Origin: Axinella damicornis
Taxonomy: Eukaryota > Porifera > Demospongiae > Axinellida > Axinellidae
Assembly: GCA_963931865.1 (NCBI GenBank)
Contig: OZ007507.1
Coordinates: 14,008,450 to 14,072,449 of the forward strand
DNA: 64,000 nt
Reading direction: 5' to 3'
In this document: one piece after another, positions 25,201 through 35,600 of the stretch
Layout of the letters: each line of letters starts with the position of its first letter
Position numbering within the stretch: the stretch's first letter is position 1
Made by a program: the position numbers and the translations under genes
The notes under the pieces: generated by a model
What the model was told of the DNA's origin: nothing
The model's input: the letters and a program-made list of their open reading frames with translations, nothing else
Databases searched by the model: none

Positions 25201-26300
25201 AGACAAAGCTATAATCATCATTTATACTGCCTGGCAAATCCCACTGAACCGTTACATTATATGCATCTGGGTTTTCGGTTTCAGTTATCCAGTCTGCAGG
25301 CAATTTTAAGAGTGGAGAGGATGGAGGACCTGAGGGGGAAGTTAGCACAGGAAACTGATTCCCGAACTGTTTTCACTTTTAGTCAGCACCAGGACAGTGT
25401 TTACTACTATCCAGAAACATGATACCTCTAAATAAGCAAGGAAATGGCCACTAACATAATTATGTTATCACAAAACATGCAAATGCGGCCATCATAGCTA
25501 CAGAGACCCATCTCTCAACACTACCTAGCTGGCTAAACCTTCACTGCTCAACATAGTGAGCCGTACAAGAACGTGTGCTGCTGTGCATGCATGCATGCAA
25601 GCCATGTGCATGTGAGCAATGAGCAATAACAAATGGTGTGCAGTGACTACACATGCAGTTTAGTCCAAAAGCTCGCACCAGCTTGCATGCAAGATACTCA
25701 TTGCACAAACCTATAATCTTGAGAGTGTCACTTCCTACAAGATGGCTCACAGAAGGACCCAAACACTGCACCAGAGAATTGTTCAACTCTGTTCTGGCAA
25801 TAGCAGTAAAACTGGAGGAGTAACAACTACTTCCTAATCCCTCGAGATGTAGCTGAGCAGTGAAGGGTCCACATTGATCCGGAATCCGATCCCTGCCAAG
25901 AAAATGTGAAAAAACACAGATCTCTCTCACTGCCGAGTTGTTCCAGAAGGTGTAACCAGGGTTTGGTCGGCCATCATCCACAACAGTGCAGTTGAACTGG
26001 ACTTGTTCTCCCGGGCAAACTGGTCGGGAGGGTGTGAATGAGCTGTTTGTTCTGCTGTCACATAAGTGAAGGAGGACAGAGAGTAGCAGTGCTGTAGTTT
26101 GGGAAAAAATTGTGTTGTATGAAATACTAAAATTTAATATGCATTCGGCACAGTACACAAGCTTTGAGTTTTGCTACAGCTCAGTACAGATAGAGGCTAC
26201 TGTCCCCTGAACTATTACCCAGACAAAAAATTACTACCTACTCTGTTACCTGTGACTGTATACTTTAATAAGGTAACGTACCTTGCAGCTCGTAGTTCAT
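22292..26300 (-). CDS. Ig-FN3-FN3-FN3-CCP single-pass receptor, gene B
   Basis: Exons: 26300-26282 (ATG), 26091-25711, 25329-24991, 24815-24724, 24557-24314, 23841-23542, 23305-23051, 22602-22292. All are GT-AG with phases 1,1,1,0,1,1,1, the same series as gene A. The sum is 1,941 bases, 646 residues. The signal peptide spans the first junction (MNYELQ then ALLLSVLLHLC). Next come Ig-like (about 25-133), FN3 (to 246), intron-split FN3 (to 358), a third FN3-like module (to 458), and CCP with extra cysteines (to 543). The TM segment is VAAFVIGVLSTAAAYVCVVIL. The tail is basic, then proline-rich (PAPPLPPR, an SH3-type PxxPxR), then VNYEEVSV, which fits the ITIM pattern, then TNVAYGPVMQN at the end. 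Many N-x-S/T sites agree with an extracellular part. Function is unknown. Confidence 0.88.
23930..24000 (-). repeat. tRNA-derived SINE fragment
   Basis: On the minus strand the words tggtagagcattgg and ggttcatgttcc sit about 30 bases apart, like the A and B boxes of a tRNA promoter. The region between can form ctgaaac, a Phe-like anticodon loop. The acceptor stem does not pair, so this is a SINE head or tRNA relic inside an intron of gene B, not a working tRNA. Confidence 0.45.
24169..24261. mobile_element. Hairpin MITE of the tagcctcgttccca family (copy 2)
   Basis: The left arm tagcctccttcccagtccca is inverted at the right, ending ggaatgaggcta. The centre is cttgcagtactgcaag. It is closely related to copy 1 at 3184 and lies in an intron of gene B. 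Confidence 0.75.
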
Positions 26301-26973
26301 CTCGGATCGTCTCGTCTTTGTTATTGACATGACGCATGCGCACGAAACACGTCTTTTGAATGCTAGACCCTCCCCCCGGAAATGAAGGAACGGAAACGCG
26401 TGTTTCCGTTTCTTCATTTCCGGTGGGGGGAGATCGTGCTCTGCTCAGACATGACAGTCACTGTAGCGTTAGCGCCGAATCACGTGCAGATGATCGGAAT
26501 CTCATCAAACCGAAATTAATTCCCATGCCGTAACCACACACTATGACTGTCACACTCAGGACTTTCATAGCTAGCTATAGTTAATTCAATCCCGAACAAA
26601 GTCAATCCTTGTTAATTCCCGTCTTCAGTTTTGCTTCAAACTTCTGCGCATCATTTGCATGCACAAATTCATACGGCTCAGAATTATCCCAGTTCCATGT
26701 TTTGCCGAGGATGAAATATGTGACATCCTTGGTAGTTTCTGGTATGGTAACGGAGTCACGGACTGTCGAGATCACATCAACTCCAAATCCGGCAGGACAC
26801 AGTCGAGTAGACCTGGCATGATATAGGGATGTTACCATACAAAATAAACTGTACTATAACCGGTTATACCGGTTATAGGGTTATACTGGAGTACCTTAAG
26901 CTGTTGGCATAGTAGGTAAGGGGTTGCAGGGTGATTGGAGATTGTCTAGCTATAGCAGTTATCCAGGGTTTAT
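26301..26973. other. Upstream flank of gene B; small hairpin
   Basis: It probably holds the gene B promoter. A hairpin at 26371-26431 pairs ccccccggaaatgaaggaa with its inverse. A 78-codon minus frame (26602-26838) has no domain and is not called. Confidence 0.4.
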
Positions 26974-27698
26974 TGGTTAATATAGGTTATGGTAGGTTGA
27001 AATGGCTTATAATCGGTTATAGTGGGTTAGAATAGGTGATAATGGGTTATAGTGGGTTATAATGGGTTATAGTGGGTTATAATGGGTTATAGTAGGTTAT
27101 AATGGGTTATAGTGGGTTATAGTAGGTTATAATGGGTTATAATGGGTTATAGTGGGTTATAGGTTATAGTGGGTTATAGTAGGTATAGTAGGTTATAATT
27201 GGTTATAGTAGGTTATAGTGGGTTATAGTGGGTTATATTGGGTTATAATGGGTTATAGTAGGTTATAGTGGGTTATAGTAGGTTATAAAGGGTTATAGTA
27301 GGTTATAATGGGTTATAGTAGGTTATAATGGGTTATAATGGGTTATAATGGGTTATAGTGGGTTATAGTAGGTTATAGTGGGTTATAATGGGTTATATTG
27401 GGTTATAGTAGGTTATAGAGGGTTATAGTAGGTTATAGTGGGTTATAGTAGGTTATAAAGGGTTATAGTAGGTTATAATGGGTTATAGTAGGTTATAGTA
27501 GGTTATAATGGGTTATAATGGGTTATAATGGGTTATAGTGGGTTATAGTAGGTTATAGTGGGTTATAGTAGGTTATAGTGGGTTATAGTAGGTTATAATG
27601 GGTTATAGTGGGTTATATTGGGTTATAGTAGGTTATAGTGGGTTATAGTAGGTTATAATGGGTTATAGTAGGTTATAATGGGTTATAGTGGGTTATAT
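26974..27698. repeat. 10-bp satellite array, left arm (GGTTATARTR)
   Basis: About seventy tandem decamers of ggttatagtg / ggttataatg / ggttatagta run without break. Each junction preceded by G contains GGGTTA, a permutation of the TTAGGG telomere word. Whether this is more than coincidence is unknown. The mirror array lies at 28271-28670. Confidence 0.9.
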
Positions 27699-27739
27699 GG
27701 TGAAACAACAAGGAAGGACCGGCAGAAAATAACACTGTG

Positions 27740-28194
27740 CTACGATAACATGTGCCATCTGGACAATCTAAAAGTTGCCAAGAAATCTCTGCCACTCCCA
27801 GGTATTATGAACTAGCTACCCTTACAACTAACATACTCACCTATTATACTGTCTGATATTTTATTATCTCATAGGTGACCTCAAGTACATTTGGTAAGAC
27901 ATCGGAAAAATGATAGACACATTGCACATCCGGAATCACAAAGACCCACAATACCAACAAAGGTACAACCCAAGTGTGCTGAAAGAAGAAAACCCCGGGT
28001 ACAATACCATGAGCTGCGAACAGACATTTGCCTGGATGTCGCGGTACAAGAAGATTTTGTGTGCCATGCAAAAAACACATTTTCATTTTTATCTACACCG
28101 CTTGGTAAAGAGGAGGAACCGGTACTTAGAGTATTGCTATGCACATGGTCGTAGGCCTTTGCAGCCAAAAGCAAGATTCTCAGACACTAAATAA
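27740..28194 (+). pseudogene. KDZ-type transposase C-terminal remnant
   Basis: Exon 27740-27801 encodes YDNMCHLDNLKVAKKSLPLP. An intron (27802-27874, GT-AG) follows. The next exon reads DLKYIW-stop-DIGKMIDTLHIRNHKDP, then EQTFAWMSRYKKI, MQKTHFHFYLHRLVKRRN and a stop at 28194. The D-x-HxxNHxDP ... CEQxFxWxxRY ... MxxxHFxFYL pattern is the end of Kyakuja-Dileera-Zisupton transposases as known from invertebrate genomes. An in-frame TAA (27895-27897) and the missing N-terminus mark it as dead. It lies exactly between the two inverted satellite arrays. Confidence 0.65.
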
Positions 28195-28270
28195 TGACAA
28201 CTTGCACATCCACCTGTTATATATATACATGATACTACGATTACAGAGTTATCCCATGCACTTCATATTT

Positions 28271-28670
28271 TTTATAACCCACTATAACCCATTATAACCT
28301 ACTATAACCCTTTATAACCTACTATAACCCACTATAACCCACTATAACCCATATAACCCATTATAACCCATTATAACCCACTATAACCCACTATAACCTA
28401 CTATAACCCACTGTAACCCATTATAACCCATTATAACCTACTATAACCCACTATAACCCATTATAACCCATTATAACCTACTATAACCCATTATAACCCA
28501 CTATAACCCACTATAACCCATTATAACCCATTATAACCTACTATAACCCATTATAACCCATTATAACCCATTATAACCTACTATAACCCATTATAACCTA
28601 CTATAACCCATTATAACCTACCATAACCCATTATAACCTACCATAACCCATTATAACCTACTATAACCCA
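28271..28670. repeat. 10-bp satellite array, right arm (inverted)
   Basis: About forty decamers of ataacccact / ataacccatt occur here, the complement of the left array. Together the arrays form very long imperfect inverted arms around a 570-bp core. Confidence 0.9.
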
Positions 28671-28707
28671 ATATACTACAGTAAATTCTGTTGATGGCAG
28701 ACCGATC

Positions 28708-29650
28708 ATGGCTGATCAGGAAGACGATAATGGCTTTGAATTTGAACCTTTAGATATGGACAGTGTGGCAGACCAGGAAGGGCAGTTGAAGGTGGTTGTG
28801 TGTGGAAAGGTCCAGACTGGGAAATCCTCCCTTATCAACAGCCTAGGAGGGGAAGAAAAGTGGCCAAGGAGTACCTTTCACCCCAGGATCAGTCCCCCAA
28901 ATGTGCTGCCTATGGAACACAGATTGAAATCCGTGATAGACAGCAGACGAAGACCATCAATGTTCTGCTGTGGGATTCTCCCGGGCTGGGGGGAGCCTTT
29001 GGCAACAATGAGGAAATTCTTCAGCAAGTGGTTGAGAAGGCGAAACGAACAGATTAATGGTCTACTGTTTGGATATGCGCAGGAGATTGGAGCAGGACGA
29101 CGTGGATGGGATCACCCAACTAACAAGCCATCTTGGAAAGATCTGGATGACTGCAGTGTTTGCTCTTACGTATGCCAATGGTGTCAACCCGCCTCCACAC
29201 AGCACTGCAGACAAAATTCAGTTCTTTCAGCAATCTTTGTCGGAGTGAAAAACTGTCATCAAGCAGGTACTTAGAAACAAGACAACAATCTCTGAGAATG
29301 AGATTAACACAGTGGCTATTGTTCCTGTTGGCTACCGCAATCGTCCTCCCCCTGATAGTAGTGACTGGCTCACACCGTTCTGGAGGGAAGCATTCCTCAA
29401 GATGAAAGATAATCCTCTTTTTGAAGGACTTGACTATAACACCCTGACAGTAGGTACACCACGATACAACTGGCTACACATAGGTGTGGGTGTTATAGCG
29501 GGAGTTGCCGTGGGGGCAGTGACGGGAGGAATCGGACTGGGTGTTGTTGGTGCTGCCGTTGGTGGTGGATTTGGTGGTGTTGGGGGTGGAGCAACTGTAG
29601 CTGCTGTGAAGCACCTGTCACCTTGCAAGCTACACAAGAAGGAAAAGTAG
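28708..29650 (+). pseudogene. AIG1/TRAFAC-like GTPase, frame-broken copy
   Basis: ATG at 28708 begins MADQEDDNGFEFEP. The P-loop CGKVQTGKSSLINSL follows. The frame then shifts twice by one lost base (near 28855 and near 29055), and TGG has become TGA at 29246-29248. The pieces in order match the open paralogue at 36512: LLWDSPGLGGAFG (G3), LMVYCLDMR, FALTYANGVNPPP (the G4 position), IVPVGYRNRPPPD and LTPFWREAF. A glycine-rich hydrophobic end, VGVIAGVAVGAVTGG and onward, closes it. Three separate lesions make a pseudogene the best reading, though one lesion alone could be an assembly error. Confidence 0.75.
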
Positions 29651-29729
29651 CTCTCAGTATAAATGATGGCACAATGTCACTGTTAATTGTTGTGTGTTAG
29701 AGTCCACTTTGGACCAGCTGCATTTTTGT

Positions 29730-29829
29730 TAGCCTCGTTCCCAAGCCGTCCCTCTGCCAGTAGCTATTTGACTACAAGTGATCAAATACTGGCGGTGGGA
29801 ATCAACAGCCCTCGGAACAATCGAGGCTA
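29730..29829. mobile_element. Hairpin MITE of the tagcctcgttccca family (copy 3)
   Basis: The ends tagcctcgttccc and gaacaatcgaggcta are inverted. The arms also contain ctgccagtagctatttga and its degenerate inverse. Confidence 0.65.
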
Positions 29830-30361
29830 CATTTATAGAAAGATGTTACTCCACTGTAGTGTTGTGCGTGAACAACTAGCTACACCTTTTGAAAGCAGTG
29901 TTGAGGTCAACACTAGTCTAGCCGCTAGCCCCTCTCCACCCGGCCGGTCAAACTATTTGCCAGCGGTCCAAATGCAAGCGGTTGGAAACTTTATGCATGT
30001 GGTCAAAACTATAATATGCAAGCGGTTTGGTCATGCAAGCGGTACAAAACTTCACGCAAGCGGTTTGAACTCGTGTCTCGTTCCCAATCGGATCGAAAAG
30101 TTGGAATTGGGATCAAGGCAGGTAACAGCAGGAATTACATGAAGCAATTGCTGGTCTTTGTGCAGTGCATGGTTCAGTGCATTGTCTGTTCTTACCAAGT
30201 GAGCAGAGACCATTGTAATTTAGATCTCCTTTTCTCCCTCGGGAATTGGATGACCTTAAATATTTCCCAGTGTGGCGATGAGATGGGCTATACAACTGTT
30301 CAGAGACAGAAGTATACCGTACCTTCACCTCTATCCCTTTGGCATATTGATGGCAACCATA
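29830..30361. other. Intergenic, short direct repeats
   Basis: Copies of the word gcaagcggt recur at about 20- to 25-base spacing between 29970 and 30070 (a degenerate minisatellite). The long overlapping open frames here show no domain. Confidence 0.4.
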
Positions 30362-30946
30362 AATTAAGGTGGTGTCCCTGTCAAAATTTTTGGGGACATT
30401 TATTTCTGGAAAACCGTAGGGGGTATGCAACTGAAAATGCAACCCAGTGATCTTCTCAATGAGATCTCTTCAATGAACAACTTTTTGAAACATACAGGGT
30501 GAATTTGCATTTTCAATTTTTTTTCCTTGACCCCCTTCAGGAATTACTGAATGTCATTGCATAGCACTCATGATTTTAGACACTGTGTAAAAATTTCAGA
30601 TGTGTAGGGGGTACATAAGCCTCGAGATATCAATGCCCCAATAACACAAAAATTCGCCCCAAAAACACAAAAAAATTGCGTTTTTGGGGCATTGATATCT
30701 CAATTTGTGTACTCCCTACACACCTGCACGGTGTCTAAAATCATGAGTGCTATGTAATGACATTGAGTAATTCCTGAAGGGGGTCAAGGAAAAAAATTTG
30801 AAAATGCAAAATTAATTCACCCTGTATGTTTCAAAAAGGTGTTCATTGAAGAGATCTCATTGAGAAGATCACTGGGTTGCATTTTCAGTTGCTTACCCCC
30901 TACGGTTAACGTCCCAAAAAATATTGACAGGGACACCACCTTAATT
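30362..30946. mobile_element. 585-bp foldback element
   Basis: The left end attaaggtggtgtccctgtc is matched by its inverse at the right end, gacagggacaccaccttaat. The arms continue with few mismatches for about 290 bases each, including gtagggggta, cttgaccccctt and gccccaa...ttggggc at the turn. There is no coding potential. The high arm identity suggests recent arrival. Confidence 0.85.
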
Positions 30947-31362
30947 AGGTTAGCAGACAGTTCCTGAAGCGGGCATATGGGAATCTATGGCCTTAAGCTT
31001 GACGTAACAAGTGTCCTTGCAATATATCCACAGTTGGTCAGGATAATAACAGTTCCTGATGTGGGCATGTGGGATCCTATTGCCTTGACGTAACAAATGT
31101 CCTTGCATCATGCAATATCCACAGTTGGATTGTATTTGCTCAGCGAGGTCATCCAATTCCCTGTCGTGCACTGATAGTAGAATGCACAGTGAGTCCATAC
31201 TCTGTCATCCTCCTGATCGTGCTGAAGCTCACTCCAATTACATCAGCTACTTTGCAGCAACTAAACCCAATAATTATGCAGTAGGTATTCAATCTGCTCC
31301 TTTGGTTATACACAATCCTGGACGTCCCCTGCCTTTCCCAGAAGATAGTTGTGGTACATAGC

Positions 31363-31447
31363 CAGGGGCGGAGATATGGGGGGGGGGGGGGGGGGGGGGG
31401 GGGGGGGCTTGAGCACCCCCCCACTTTCAAAAGCAGGGGGGCTGAGC

Positions 31448-31480
<33 letters not shown>

Positions 31481-31772
31481 AACAGACTGGATGGCCACTA
31501 CTGACTGGATGGTACTATCCCACGAAATCTAGCACTAACTTATTGCTATGTCACCTCGTTTCTTGGGGGCTGGCGTCTCTAACTTGCAGTGCAAACACGA
31601 AGGTGCCACGAGAGCCCATCCTGATAACTGAAAAATGAAGGCGAAAAAATTTTCCGCGCTTCGCGCGAACTGATACCGACACTACACGCCTCTATGCACT
31701 GTCTTCGGCAGCGTTCAATTGTGCGATTAGCCCCCCCCCCCCCTCACTTTTTGGTAGCTGTCTCCGTCCCTG
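31363..31772. mobile_element. hAT-like MITE with poly-G and poly-C tracts
   Basis: The ends caggggcgga / tccgtccctg are inverted. Inside are a G30 run (31378-31407), a C22 run (31447-31468) and a C13 run. The 3' half (31585-31730) matches the 1.2-kb element at 2413-3616. The frames with poly-Pro or poly-Gly here are composition artefacts. Confidence 0.65.
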
Positions 31773-32420
31773 ATAGCCCTCCACACTAGTAGGGAGGATT
31801 AACTTTGAAGCTCTTCAAGTAAAGTCAAACTTTGCTCACTGCAGTAGGCCTAGCTACTTGACTGCTATCAGGATTCATAGCAGTTTAGAAACCTGGTAGA
31901 TAAGGAGATCACAGATGAGGTGGGAGACTCTTGCATGGGAGGACACCAGAGTGGATGGAGAGAGGAGCAGATAGCATCACTGTATGTCACTTGACACAGT
32001 CATCATGTGTGGGCATATGTTGAGCAGTAGTCAGTGGCATGTTGACTGCTCTGAACAGCATTCTGTAGAGTGTATTGTGCATGCTGAAAATTTTGAACAA
32101 TATAATATCACTGGAGTTGTTTTACGTAACTCCTTAAGCTGATGTGCAGTGGGTGCATAACAGCACAACACTCATGCAGGTAATGCCCTCAACAACTCAT
32201 TTTCAAGCCTCGATCCACCCTTGTCACCTGCACAACCAGGAAAGCCTGGTGGAACAGATAGTGAGAGAAGATAGTGGCCGGAAATATATAACAATCATTC
32301 CTATTAGTATCTCGTCCCCACCGGCAAAGTGCTCATTGGCCATTGCACTCCATCAACTGCTCGAGTATATAGCTATCTCTTTGTGGACGATGTACGTAGT
32401 TGGTTGTACTGTGTGCTGTG

Positions 32421-32478
32421 CTAGTCTCGCGGGGCCAGACCCACTCCCTTCCGTGTGGGTCAGGCCCCGCGAGACTAG
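32421..32478. mobile_element. 58-bp palindromic hairpin (ctagtctcgcgg family)
   Basis: ctagtctcgcggggccagac and its inverse gtcaggccccgcgagactag form a stem with one visible mismatch around tcccttcc. It lies 130 bases before the Death-domain start. Half copies starting ctagtctcg occur at 38769 and 61585, and a related hairpin lies at 38304-38363. Confidence 0.75.
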
Positions 32479-32609
32479 TGCTGTGCGTGCATCGCTGAAA
32501 ATTATTCTGGGGGCGGGTCTGAAATCTGCAATATCACGTGACAACTCGCAATCTGGCGCGGTGGTGAGGCAACATTAACAAAGAAAGAAAGACATGAGAA
32601 TTCGCAAGT

Positions 32610-35600
32610 ATGGCGGTATCACCAGCCGGTGAGGACCCCTTTCCCTCTAACCGATCGTGAACGTATTACACGTTTACCTGCATTGCTTGTGTTTATGAGT
32701 AGCTAGGTATGAAAATTCCTCATGGAAAAAATAAACAAAATGGAAGACTTTGAAGTGGCCTTATCGTCAGCTCTGTACCCTTCTAGGGATAGAGCGTGTC
32801 CTCACGTTAGGTGACCTCAGGGAGTTGGTACAAGAGCTGGAGCCAATCAAGGAGTGGTTCACTCTCGGACTGTTCCTGGGCCTGAAGGATGACGAGTTGA
32901 GGGAGATAGAGGCAGACCATCGCCACCTGCAGCGCTGCAAGAGTGAGATGCTCTCGAGGTGGCTGCGTAAGGGCCAAAACTGTACCTGGAGGAGGGTGGT
33001 GGAGGTGCTGATGCTGATGGGGGAGATGGTGGTGGCTGATAGGATCAAGTTGAAGTACCTCGCTCTCACCACTGGTAGGTGACGGCACTGTAGTCAGCTA
33101 GCACTGCGGTAGTGGACTAGTGTGCACAGCCAGCTAACATTACACTAGCAAGACTGAGGAAGATGTCTATGTATAGTTTTTTTCATTGGAATCCTACAAT
33201 GATTCAGCTCCATCAGAACAAGTGTGATGACTATTACTTGCCGTTAATGTGTTCTTCTGATGTAGGTCTACAAGCAGCATCTGAGCCAACTTCCGCAGTG
33301 GTTGCTGCGGTTGCACAAAGAAACTGCACGATCATTGGGAGGAAGTGGGGAGCGTTGGTGGTACGCACTTATGAGGTACTCCAGGACAAACTGGACAGCA
33401 AGGAAATCACTAGCAATCGGTTTCGCCTCTTCCTGGGCAGCCTGTACTCCTGTCAGGGAAAGATGAATGGCGGTCAGTTTATTAGAAAGCTTTTGAAACC
33501 TTCTGCAAGCATATGTGAAATGTTTGAGATGCTAACTGCGGAAGATGTATGGGGCTTCATGAATTACTACCTTCTGGAATCCATCATTGAAGAATACGGA
33601 GATGACCGAACCAAGGCAATGATGGAGCAGTACAAGCAAGATCTCACTGGATACATGCTTGTAACAAAGATCAAAGACTACCTGGATGCAGTCGACCTAG
33701 AGCATCCCACGCGCAGGATGCTGCCCATCCCACAGGAGAAACTGTTTTCATTGCTCACGACGAAGACTGATGGGGTGAACATCACCGACCAGTCACTCAA
33801 GTATGTCAAGGATCTGTGGGAGTCACTACGGAAACAATTTTCATTGCCAAAGCATATACTTGTGCTTTACAAGATTGGTGATGGGTGTCTGGAGATAACG
33901 TGGCATATTCCATCTGAGTCAGCTGCTTACGTTATCCGAAAAGCGAAAGAAAACGAAGACTACTTCAGAGAGCAGCAGTTCCTCCGAGTGTCAGTTGATG
34001 GTGTACACGTATACACTGAGAGTGAAGCAGGTGTTCAGTTGAAAGACATGGTGAGCTGTCTCTGAGTTGGCATGCATGACGAGATCACTCCTGCACGTGC
34101 TACAGCATCTGCATTCTGTTAGCTATATGAGGGGTAGGGGTTGGTTTCCTGAACACAAATCAAATTGTACATGATGTCACTCAGTTTCGTCAGGGACTAT
34201 AAGTAATTGTCACTTCACTGTAGCCTCCATCAATGAAGCCAGTGAAGTCATTCCACACTGAGGGTGGTGTTGAGATGGAGATGGTATGTTGTAGTGACTG
34301 TGGAAGTATTCATATCATGTTCTGCACTGTAGCAGAGCTGTCTTCCCTGCTACGTACATGTAGCATGAAGTCAAGCCAGGTACTAAGTCCTGCCAAGGAT
34401 GGTCCCATCAGTCAGCACTGTACTTACTGAAGTGACCGGGATCACTAGTTGTGACTCCATGTATACCACTGGCATTAATGCCGAGCGCATTAGCGTGAGG
34501 CTGTGAATGGGGGATCTATTTCTCTATTTCTCACTATATATTATACGTATGACATGTACGTACGTATGTGCTACAGCACAGGTACTATAAGTAATTGTCA
34601 CTTCACCAGAATATGTCACGCTCAAGAATGTTGATAGGAATGTTGCGGGTTTCCTGCCAGCCAATTGAGTTTTATTTGCTGCAAGGGCTCAATGGTGTGA
34701 GAACTACAACCTTGAAAAACAGATCAGTGGACGAGCGCGCGGTACTCCAGGGCTTGCAGAGCTGGCGCAGCTACATATGGAGTCAAACAGTCGACATCTG
34801 CAACTCCACACGTAGCCAGAGGCTAGGGTACAAGCGAGCGGGGCCTTCAGGGCTTGCAGAGCTAGAGCAGCTACATGTGGAGTCGAACAGTGAGTGTAAT
34901 CGACATGTTTATCTCAGCTCCACACTCGCAAATTCAGAGATCTATCGTATTATACTCGTAAGCACGTGGCCAGGCTGCACATGCGGATACGTATTCCTAG
35001 TTATACAGGAGAATGAGCAGTGAAGACAACGTCTTCCTGTCCTATAATTTGCGGCTCGCGTATTCAAAGAACGACAGGAGGCCCGCTTCTCCAACTACAA
35101 ACCTGAAACATGCATTGCTAGCCCTCATACTACTAGCCTACGTAGCCTCGTTCCCAGGCCCCACCCTTGCTTTTCGTATACTACAAGCGACAAAGATGGG
35201 GTGGGGCCTGGGAAGGAGGCTACTATACTAGCCCTAGTGGAAAACTATACTATAGTACTGAGTTCTCATGACACTGAACAATGACGATGTGTATTGTGCT
35301 TATCTGCATGTGGTTTATGTAGCTACCCCTTGTAGCATGTCGTTGCTGTAGCTACTCTGTGTAATTGTATTGCCCATAAATGGCAGTCACAAAGGGCTGG
35401 CTGTATTCTAGCATCATCCCTTAGAACCCATGTCAACAGTTGCAATGCAGCATACCATAGTGTCCCGTTAATACGCCCCCCTCTTTTGTACACTACATCC
35501 AGCCCAAAGAAGGGAGGGGGCATATTTCGAGTACGCAGTTAGTCTCGATTATACGCCCCCTCATAAAGTTTTGCTACGTTTATGACACTGCCAAGGTTCA

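Noticed and set aside
26602..26838. 78-codon minus-strand frame
   Set aside because: It looks protein-like in places but no domain, start context or joined exon could be supported.
26974..28670. A CRISPR array or true telomere
   Set aside because: Units are 10 bp with no spacers, and the arrays are inverted around a transposase relic inside a eukaryotic gene region. GGGTTA is only part of each unit.
31149..31638. Poly-Pro/poly-Gly frames
   Set aside because: Caused by the G30 and C22 homopolymers.
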